Shown one piece after another: positions 58,110 to 64,000 of a DNA stretch of 64,000 bases; the stretch's first letter is position 1, and each line of letters starts with the position of its first letter. The notes below the pieces were generated by a model. That model searched no databases, had not been told where the DNA came from, and saw nothing but the letters and a program-made list of their open reading frames with translations. The DNA lies in NCBI RefSeq assembly GCF_004752005.1, contig NZ_CP038493.1:2876302-2940301 (forward strand), written 5' to 3'. Origin of the DNA: Thalassotalea sp. HSM 43 (lineage in GTDB: Bacteria > Pseudomonadota > Gammaproteobacteria > Enterobacterales > Alteromonadaceae). Position numbers and translations under genes: made by a program.

Positions 58110-58177
58110 CCAATTGGTTTGGGTGCTCTAGATCTAACGGGTCGCAGGTTTGATTGCTGCATCACCGACCACTTTCT
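58110..58177 (+). pseudogene. Degenerate tRNA-Pro remnant 2
   Basis: CAATTGGTTTGGGTGCTCTA, then GGGTCGCAGGTTTGATTGCT and GCATCACCGACCACTTTCTC, match the anticodon arm, T-arm and acceptor of tRNA-Pro with many changes. The 5' acceptor and D-arm are missing, so it cannot fold as a tRNA. Confidence 0.7.
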
Positions 58178-58209
58178 CTCTTTTCAAAACTCTCAAATTT
58201 TTAAAATAC

Positions 58210-58272
58210 TTCTTAGTCCTTAGTCCTTAGTCCTTAGTCCTTAGTCCTTAGTCCTTAGCCCCTAGTCCCTAG
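58210..58272 (+). repeat. Tandem heptanucleotide array, TCCTTAG
   Basis: Nine 7-bp units: TTCTTAG, six TCCTTAG, then CCCCTAG and TCCCTAG. An eight-base variant follows at 58273. The reverse complement, CTAAGGA, has the same CTAAG core as the array at 19108-19254, so the two arrays are related and opposite in sense. Confidence 0.9.
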
Positions 58273-58412
58273 CTCCTTAGCCCCTCAATATAAGTCCAAT
58301 AACAAAGCAATTCGGTTAGCTAGGTTAGCTGTTTTTGATCTAACGTATCGATTGGTGGTTACCTTTGCTACAGTTACAATGCGTGATTGATTTGCCAATG
58401 TGAGTTGCAATT

Positions 58413-59336
58413 ATGGATGTGTTAGCGGTTTTAAATGAAGTACAACAAGAGGTTACGCCTTTACTCGGGCAGGGTACGGTTGCTCAATATATTCCTGAGT
58501 TAGCCAAAGTCGATCCAAATCAGTTTGCCATGGCGGTCACCTTAACCAATGGCGAGTCTTTTGGTGTCGGCTCATTCGAAAAACCGTTTTCAATTCAAAG
58601 TATTTCTAAAGTGTTTAGTTATACCTTGGCGCTACGCTATTACCAAGATGAGCTTTTTAAACGTGTTTGGCGAGAGCCATCCGGCGATCCATTCAATTCG
58701 TTAGTGCAATTAGAATACGAAGATGGCATCCCCCGCAATCCATTCATTAATGCCGGCGCGATTGTGGTCTGTGATAGCTTGATATCGCATTTTGCCGATC
58801 CGAAAAAAGCTTTGCATGACATCATGACCTTTATCAGAGAATGCTGTGATGACCATAGCATCGCGATTAATCACACCGTCGCCGAGTCGGAAATGCAATG
58901 TGGCTTTCGTAATCTTGCCTTGGCCAATTTGATGAAAGGCTTTGGTAATATCGATAACGATATCGATCAGGTGTTACAGACCTATTTTCAACAATGCTCT
59001 GCGGATATGAATGTCAGCCAATTGTCACGTTCTATGCTGTATTTGGCCAACGATGGTGTTGACCCAATCTCAGGGAAAACCTTTATCAGCGAAGCGCAAG
59101 CAAAGCGTATCAATTCGATAATGTTAACCTGTGGTCATTACGACGCATCAGGGGATTTTGCGTTTCGCGTTGGTTTACCAGGCAAAAGTGGTGTGGGCGG
59201 CGGCATCGTTGCCATCGTACCTGGAGAGATGTCGATAGCGGTATATTCGCCTGCTTTAAATAATAATGGCAACTCTTTGGTAGGCACCAAAGCATTGGAA
59301 CTATTCACCAGCAAAACAGGTATCTCAATCTTTTAA
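58413..59336 (+). CDS. glsA: Glutaminase
   Basis: A 307-residue enzyme that hydrolyses glutamine to glutamate and ammonia. Its beta-lactamase-like fold has the serine/lysine pair in FSIQSISKVFSY (about 62-73). Other conserved parts are NPFINAGAIV and GLPGKSGVGGGI. The upstream region includes a tRNA graveyard and the heptanucleotide array. Confidence 0.96.
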   Translation: MDVLAVLNEVQQEVTPLLGQGTVAQYIPELAKVDPNQFAMAVTLTNGESFGVGSFEKPFSIQSISKVFSYTLALRYYQDELFKRVWREPSGDPFNSLVQLEYEDGIPRNPFINAGAIVVCDSLISHFADPKKALHDIMTFIRECCDDHSIAINHTVAESEMQCGFRNLALANLMKGFGNIDNDIDQVLQTYFQQCSADMNVSQLSRSMLYLANDGVDPISGKTFISEAQAKRINSIMLTCGHYDASGDFAFRVGLPGKSGVGGGIVAIVPGEMSIAVYSPALNNNGNSLVGTKALELFTSKTGISIF

Positions 59337-59648
59337 GATGCGCCTTTTCAGCTAATAAAGTCGTTTTATTAACAATATTACCGCGTCAATTTAGCCATAA
59401 GTCGGGTGTTTATAGGTCATTAAGGCGAAGCCTATTGCGCTAATTTTAGCGATTTGATTACAAATTAATGCGATTTTTTGTGTACTGCTTTTAACCCGCT
59501 AAATGCCGCTGTGTTATCCATATAAACGCCAATAATTGTTGTTATCTATCAGCGTTTTAGTCTGCGCTTAGGGCATCTGTGCCTTGCTGACGTTTGATGT
59601 CCAACCGCTTGGCTTTTTATTAACCGTGTAATTGTTGCTCAACAGGTA
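59337..59648. other. Spacer downstream of glsA
   Basis: No gene seen in about 310 bp. It contains no clear strong terminator for glsA. Confidence 0.35.
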
Positions 59649-59677
59649 TTTACAGCAACCGACTACACCGCTATAAT
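59649..59677 (+). promoter_or_regulatory. tig promoter
   Basis: TTTACA (59649-59654) and TATAAT (59672-59677) are 17 bp apart. Transcription should start near 59684, giving a leader of about 190 nt. In the leader, GCCCA/TGGGC (59699-59716) forms a small hairpin. Confidence 0.8.
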
Positions 59678-59871
59678 TCCGCGTCACATTTAAATTGAGC
59701 CCATATTTATTGGGCCTAGAACCATCTTTTTAGACTAAAGCTGTGGAAATGGCTTTAGGTCACAGCCTGATTCAAGCTGATTCAGGTGGTGATAAGACGG
59801 TAAACAGATTGTTTACTGGTGAATATAGAGATGCATTAAAGGCGAAACACGCCGTAAATTGAGGTATAAAA

Positions 59872-61176
59872 ATGCAAGTTTCAGTTGAGACTACTCAAGG
59901 TTTGGAGCGCAAGGTTTCTATTACCGTTCCTGCCGAAACAGTAGATGTAGAAGTTAAAAACCGTCTGCGTCAATTCGCTAAGACTTATAAAGCACCAGGT
60001 TTCCGTCCAGGTAAAGTTCCAGCTAATGTAATCCAGAAGCGTTTTGGCGCATCTGTTCGTCAAGAAGTAGCTGGTGAGCTAATGCAGCGTCACTTTGTTG
60101 AAGCTATCGTTGCTGAGAAACTAAACCCAGCAGGTCGTCCTGCGTTCGTTGCTAAGAGCAATGAAGAAGGTAAAGAGCTAGCGTTCGAAGCAACATTTGA
60201 AATCTACCCAGAAGTAGCTATTTCTGGTTTAGACAAAATTAAAGTTGAGAAGCCAGTTGTTGACGTAACCGATACAGATCTTGAAGAAATGTTCAAGACT
60301 TTGCAAAACCAACACAAAACTTGGAAAGAAAATAAGCGTAAAACCAAAAAAGGTGACAAGCTTACTATCGATTTCCTAGGTCGTGTTGACGGTGAAGAAT
60401 TCGAAGGCGGTAAAGCTGAAGGTTTTGAACTTGAACTAGGTTCAGGTCGCATGATCCCTGGTTTCGAAAAAGAAATCACTGGTATGAAAGTTGGCGAAGA
60501 GAAAACTATCACAGTTACTTTCCCTGAAGATTACCACGCTGAAAACCTGAAAGGTAAAGACGCAGAGTTCGAAATCACAGTTCACAAGACTGAAGGTCCT
60601 GTACTTCCTGAAATCGATGACGAATTCGCGAAATTGTTCGGTGTTGAAGACGGCGGTGTTGACGCACTACGTGAAGAAGTTAAGAAAAACATGGAACGTG
60701 AACTTAGCCAAGCTGTTAAAGGTAAGGTTAAAGAGCAAGTTCTTAACGGCCTTGTTGAAGCAAACGATCTTGACCTTCCAAAAGCACTTGTTGACCAAGA
60801 AGTTGACGTATTACGTCAACAGGCAATGCAGCGCTTTGGCAACCAAGTTGATCCAAACAACATGCCACAGCTTCCAGCTGAAATGTTCACTGAACAAGCT
60901 GAGCGTCGTGTAAAAGTTGGTCTACTTCTAGGTGAAGTAATCAAAGTTAACGAATTGAAAGTTGACGAAGACAAAGTGAAAGCGTTGATCGAAACGGCTG
61001 CATCTGCATACGAAGATCCGCAAGAAGTTGTTGATTACTACATGAACAACCAAGAATTGAACCAACAAATGCAGCATGTTGCTCTAGAAGAGCAAGCTGT
61101 AGAGTTCATTCTTGCTAACGCTGATGTAGCTGAAAAAGAAACAGCTTTTAAAGATGTAATGAACCCACAAGCTTAA
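59872..61176 (+). CDS. tig: Trigger factor
   Basis: A 434-residue ribosome-associated chaperone. The N-terminal ribosome-binding domain (signature [16 protein letters not shown] at about 44-59) is followed by an FKBP-type prolyl isomerase domain (about 155-245) and a C-terminal arm domain. It is the first gene of tig-clpP-clpX-lon, a conserved protein quality-control set. Confidence 0.98.
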   Translation: MQVSVETTQGLERKVSITVPAETVDVEVKNRLRQFAKTYKAPGFRPGKVPANVIQKRFGASVRQEVAGELMQRHFVEAIVAEKLNPAGRPAFVAKSNEEGKELAFEATFEIYPEVAISGLDKIKVEKPVVDVTDTDLEEMFKTLQNQHKTWKENKRKTKKGDKLTIDFLGRVDGEEFEGGKAEGFELELGSGRMIPGFEKEITGMKVGEEKTITVTFPEDYHAENLKGKDAEFEITVHKTEGPVLPEIDDEFAKLFGVEDGGVDALREEVKKNMERELSQAVKGKVKEQVLNGLVEANDLDLPKALVDQEVDVLRQQAMQRFGNQVDPNNMPQLPAEMFTEQAERRVKVGLLLGEVIKVNELKVDEDKVKALIETAASAYEDPQEVVDYYMNNQELNQQMQHVALEEQAVEFILANADVAEKETAFKDVMNPQA

Positions 61177-61248
61177 TTGTTGCGCAAATCAACAATAATT
61201 AGCGGTTTTACACGTCTTATCCATTGACAATATCAATGGCAATGGCTT

Positions 61249-61290
61249 AAATGGCTTATATGGGATCATATAAGCCATTTTTATTTTTTT
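61249..61290 (+). terminator. Terminator between tig and clpP
   Basis: AAATGGCTTATATG (61249-61262) pairs perfectly with CATATAAGCCATTT (61267-61280) around GGAT, then TTATTTTTTT. It lies just ahead of the clpP ribosome-binding site, so transcription into clpP may be partly attenuated. Confidence 0.9.
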
Positions 61291-61303
61291 AAGGATATTT
61301 TCA

Positions 61304-61918
61304 TTGATTCATTCCAATAATAACGCACCAATTGAAAATGCATTAGTACCTATGGTGGTTGAGCAAACTTCCAAGGGCGAACGTTCGTATGATATATATT
61401 CGCGCTTGTTGAAAGAGCGAGTGATATTTTTGTGCGGTCAGGTAGAAGAGCACATGGCAAACCTTATCGTTGCCCAACTCTTGTTTCTGGAATCAGAAAA
61501 TCCTGAAAAGGATATCTATTTGTACATCAATTCGCCAGGTGGCAGCGTAACCGCTGGTTTGGCAATTTATGACACCATGCAATTTATCAAGCCAAACGTT
61601 AGTACGGTTTGTATGGGACAAGCAGCCAGTATGGGTGCCTTCCTATTATCTGCAGGTGAAAAGGGTAAGCGTTTTTGTTTGCCAAATGCTCGCGTGATGA
61701 TCCATCAGCCGCTTGGAGGTTTCCAAGGGCAAGCATCGGATTTTGAAATTCATGCGAAAGAAATCCTGTCTATTAAAGACAAGTTGAATCGTTTGATGGC
61801 TGAGCACACAGGTAAAGACCTGAAGCAAGTTGCTAAAGACACTGACCGTGACAACTTTTTGAGTGCACAAGATGCAATCGACTACGGTTTGGTTGATGGT
61901 ATTTTAAACAAGCGCTAA
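61304..61918 (+). CDS. clpP: ATP-dependent Clp protease proteolytic subunit
   Basis: A 204-residue serine protease subunit that forms the ClpP barrel. TTG at 61304 has AAGGA 8 bases upstream and is the likely start. The catalytic serine is in [11 protein letters not shown] (about 107) and the histidine is in VMIHQPLGG (about 132). ClpX, encoded next, feeds it substrates. Confidence 0.97.
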   Translation: MIHSNNNAPIENALVPMVVEQTSKGERSYDIYSRLLKERVIFLCGQVEEHMANLIVAQLLFLESENPEKDIYLYINSPGGSVTAGLAIYDTMQFIKPNVSTVCMGQAASMGAFLLSAGEKGKRFCLPNARVMIHQPLGGFQGQASDFEIHAKEILSIKDKLNRLMAEHTGKDLKQVAKDTDRDNFLSAQDAIDYGLVDGILNKR

Positions 61919-62065
61919 AACATCCGATGCCGGCGCCAATGTGTTGAGAGGATTTTCAGCTAATTTAAAGTGGCCGGCATTTAGCCCGATAATTAGGGCT
62001 ATAATTAATTATCAATCCTGACTGCTAATTGAATCAGAAAGAATGAATATTGAGGTATATACCGT

Positions 62066-63343
62066 ATGACCGATGAAATAAAAGGTAGCGGTGACAACGA
62101 AAAGTTATTGTATTGCTCGTTTTGCGGCAAGAGCCAACATGAAGTGCGTAAACTTATTGCAGGTCCATCTGTGTTTGTGTGCGATGAATGTGTCGAGCTT
62201 TGTAATGATATTATTCGCGAAGAAATAAAAGATATTTCACCGAAGGCTGATACGGAAAAGTTACCGACGCCGAAGGAGATTCGCTCTCACCTTGACGATT
62301 ATGTAATCGGTCAGGAACATGCCAAAAAAGTGCTTAGTGTTGCGGTTTATAACCACTATAAGCGCCTTAAAAATGGCGATAGCCATAATGGTGTTGAGCT
62401 AGGAAAATCGAATATTCTACTTATCGGACCTACTGGGTCAGGTAAAACCTTACTAGCAGAAACATTAGCGCGTATGCTTGATGTGCCTTACACAATGGCA
62501 GACGCGACGACGCTAACAGAAGCAGGCTATGTAGGTGAAGATGTCGAAAACATCATTCAAAAACTTCTGCAAAAATGTGATTACGACGTTGATAAAGCTC
62601 AGCGTGGTATCGTTTATATCGATGAGATTGACAAAATATCACGTAAGTCAGATAACCCATCCATCACTCGTGATGTGTCTGGTGAAGGTGTACAACAAGC
62701 ATTATTGAAACTGGTTGAAGGCACGATTGCTGCGGTACCACCACAAGGTGGCCGAAAGCACCCTCAACAAGAATTCTTGCAAGTTGATACATCAAAGATA
62801 CTGTTTATTTGTGGTGGTGCTTTCGCTGGCTTAGACAAAGTCATCGAGCAACGTGTGGTGACGGGTACCGGTATTGGTTTTGGTGCCGAGGTTAAAGGTA
62901 AAGACGCTGAAAAGTCGCTAACCGAACGTTTCCAAGAAGTTGAGCCTGAAGATTTGGTGAAATACGGCCTGATCCCTGAGTTCATTGGTCGTTTACCTGT
63001 CGTAGCAACGTTAAGCGAACTCGATGCAGGTGCATTAATCCAAATCTTACAAGAGCCGAAAAACGCGCTGACTAAGCAGTTCACAGCGCTATTTGATATG
63101 GAAGGTGTCGAACTTGAGTTTAGAGAAGATGCACTGAAAGCGATTGCCAACAAAGCGATGATCCGTAAAACCGGCGCGCGTGGCTTACGCTCGATTGTTG
63201 AAGGCGTGTTATTGGAAACCATGTACGAGTTACCGTCATTAACTGACGCGACCAAAGTGGTTATCGATGAATCTGTTATTAAAGGTGAATCGAACCCAAT
63301 TATCTTGTTTGAAGCACCAGAAGAAAAACAAGCAAACGAATAA
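62066..63343 (+). CDS. clpX: ATP-dependent Clp protease subunit ClpX
   Basis: A 425-residue AAA+ unfoldase. The N-terminal zinc-binding domain has C-x2-C pairs in CSFCGK and CDECVELC (about 15-41). Walker A is GPTGSGKT (about 119), Walker [10 protein letters not shown], and the pore loop is GYVGED. It follows clpP by 147 bp. Confidence 0.98.
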   Translation: MTDEIKGSGDNEKLLYCSFCGKSQHEVRKLIAGPSVFVCDECVELCNDIIREEIKDISPKADTEKLPTPKEIRSHLDDYVIGQEHAKKVLSVAVYNHYKRLKNGDSHNGVELGKSNILLIGPTGSGKTLLAETLARMLDVPYTMADATTLTEAGYVGEDVENIIQKLLQKCDYDVDKAQRGIVYIDEIDKISRKSDNPSITRDVSGEGVQQALLKLVEGTIAAVPPQGGRKHPQQEFLQVDTSKILFICGGAFAGLDKVIEQRVVTGTGIGFGAEVKGKDAEKSLTERFQEVEPEDLVKYGLIPEFIGRLPVVATLSELDAGALIQILQEPKNALTKQFTALFDMEGVELEFREDALKAIANKAMIRKTGARGLRSIVEGVLLETMYELPSLTDATKVVIDESVIKGESNPIILFEAPEEKQANE

Positions 63344-63372
63344 TCGGTTTGCTTGATTGCTTTCATATAATC

Positions 63373-63400
63373 AAAAAACCAGCTGTCGATGCTGGTTTTT
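63373..63400 (+). terminator. Terminator of clpX
   Basis: AAAAACCAGC (63374-63383) pairs with GCTGGTTTTT (63391-63400) with an A-rich 5' side and T-rich 3' side. Confidence 0.85.
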
Positions 63401-63463
63401 GCTTTTTAAATAATCAATTATTGGGGCCATGCGTTATCAACAGCAGCTTTTAGCAATTAGCTG

Positions 63464-63490
63464 TTGAATCTTAAACTTCAATCCCCATAT
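63464..63490 (+). promoter_or_regulatory. Sigma-32-type heat-shock promoter of lon
   Basis: TTGAATC (63464-63470) and CCCCATAT (63483-63490), 14 bases between TTGAA and CCCCAT, match the sigma-32 consensus (CTTGAA, CCCCAT). It lies 73 bp before the lon start. In E. coli lon is heat-shock controlled. Confidence 0.75.
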
Positions 63491-63562
63491 ACTGAGTTAT
63501 ACGATTCAGAATAATGATAAAAACATTCTGAATGAAGCACATCACTTTCAAGAGATTTTCCC

Positions 63563-64000
63563 ATGACTAAAGAGCATTCAGGACAGATTGAAACCCCCGT
63601 ACTCGCTTTGCGTGATGTCGTTGTTTATCCACAAATGGTGATCCCACTGTTTGTTGGTCGCGAAAAATCAATTCGCTGTTTAGACCAAGCTATGGAAAGC
63701 GATAAAAGAGTATTTTTAGTAGCGCAGAAAGACGCCGGGGTAGATGACCCTGCAGAGACTGATTTATTTGAAATCGGTACAGTGGCGACGATTTTGCAAA
63801 TGCTGAAACTGCCTGACGGTACCGTAAAGGTATTAGTCGAAGGTATGCAGCGTGCGAAAATTGCTGACTTTACTGAAACCGATGACTTTTTTATTGCCAA
63901 TGTCGACTTTATAGAGGCAGACAATAGTGGTGTTGAAAACCACGAAGTATTGGTTCGTTCAGCGGTATCGCAATTTGAAGGTTATGTGAAACTGAATAAA
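63563..64000 (+). CDS. lon: Lon protease, N-terminal part
   Basis: An ATG at 63563 starts an open frame that runs to the window end (146 codons). The peptide starts MTKEHSGQIETPVLALRD, then VVYPQMVIPLFVGREKSI, which is the LON substrate-binding domain of Lon protease, an AAA+ serine protease. The ATPase and catalytic domains lie beyond the window. Confidence 0.95.
   Translation, partial: MTKEHSGQIETPVLALRDVVVYPQMVIPLFVGREKSIRCLDQAMESDKRVFLVAQKDAGVDDPAETDLFEIGTVATILQMLKLPDGTVKVLVEGMQRAKIADFTETDDFFIANVDFIEADNSGVENHEVLVRSAVSQFEGYVKLNK

Noticed and set aside
62764-63366. 200-residue reverse-strand frame over clpX
   Set aside because: It is an antisense shadow of the conserved clpX gene, with no start signal or family match.

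Overview
The window looks like chromosomal DNA of a marine gammaproteobacterium of the order Alteromonadales, most like the Colwellia/Thalassotalea group. This rests on gene order (queA-tgt-yajC-secDF, iscRSUA-hscBA-fdx, nrdR-ribD-ribE-ribB, tig-clpP-clpX-lon, radA-serB with divergent smp), moderate AT richness, an S9 dipeptidyl peptidase and DUF3857/transglutaminase protein typical of the group, and many small intergenic repeats. It is inferred from sequence only.

Region 1 (1-9.5 kb) is an accessory island. A DUF262-type protein, cut by the window edge, is divergent from a two-gene restriction-modification unit: a PD-(D/E)XK-like nuclease candidate and a DUF1156-like DNA methyltransferase. 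The shared 250-bp spacer carries four copies of a 13-bp element and a perfect inverted repeat. Next come five small unrecognised genes, one apparently frameshifted, among long AT-rich spacers with direct repeats, then a small serine recombinase and, on the other strand, a large serine recombinase with a zinc ribbon. The catalytic-serine motif of the large recombinase lies upstream of its first ATG, and a near-perfect LexA box sits at the junction with dinB.

Region 2 (9.5-26.3 kb) is core genome: dinB, an exported metallo-beta-lactamase-fold hydrolase, dipeptidyl peptidase IV, radA, serB, smp, ppk2, a TatD nuclease, a 21-unit heptanucleotide array, a YdcH-like protein, a membrane protein, argS, prfC, rimI-holD and tRNA-Trp.

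Region 3 (26.3-42.7 kb) holds queA-tgt-yajC-secD-secF (queuosine tRNA modification and Sec accessory proteins), a DUF3857/transglutaminase protein, two lipoproteins, an Asp/Glu racemase, a membrane protein, a third lipoprotein, a YfcC-type transporter flanked by short repeats, a 50-bp tandem repeat, cobA, an exported M24 peptidase and suhB.

Region 4 (42.9-57.2 kb) holds trmJ, cysE, and the ISC Fe-S operon preceded by three abutting IscR type-1-like sites, one overlapping the -35 box. CysE makes the cysteine precursor that IscS later uses. Then come glyA, nrdR-ribD-ribE-ribB (the last with a degenerate GTP cyclohydrolase II domain), a DUF808 protein and folD. GlyA and FolD both serve one-carbon metabolism.

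Region 5 (57.4-64 kb) is a tRNA cluster (Pro-Arg-His-Pro) followed by a chain of small hairpins, two tRNA-Pro 3' remnants and a second heptanucleotide array. It ends with glutaminase and the protein quality-control set tig, clpP, clpX and lon, lon being cut by the window edge and preceded by a sigma-32-like promoter.
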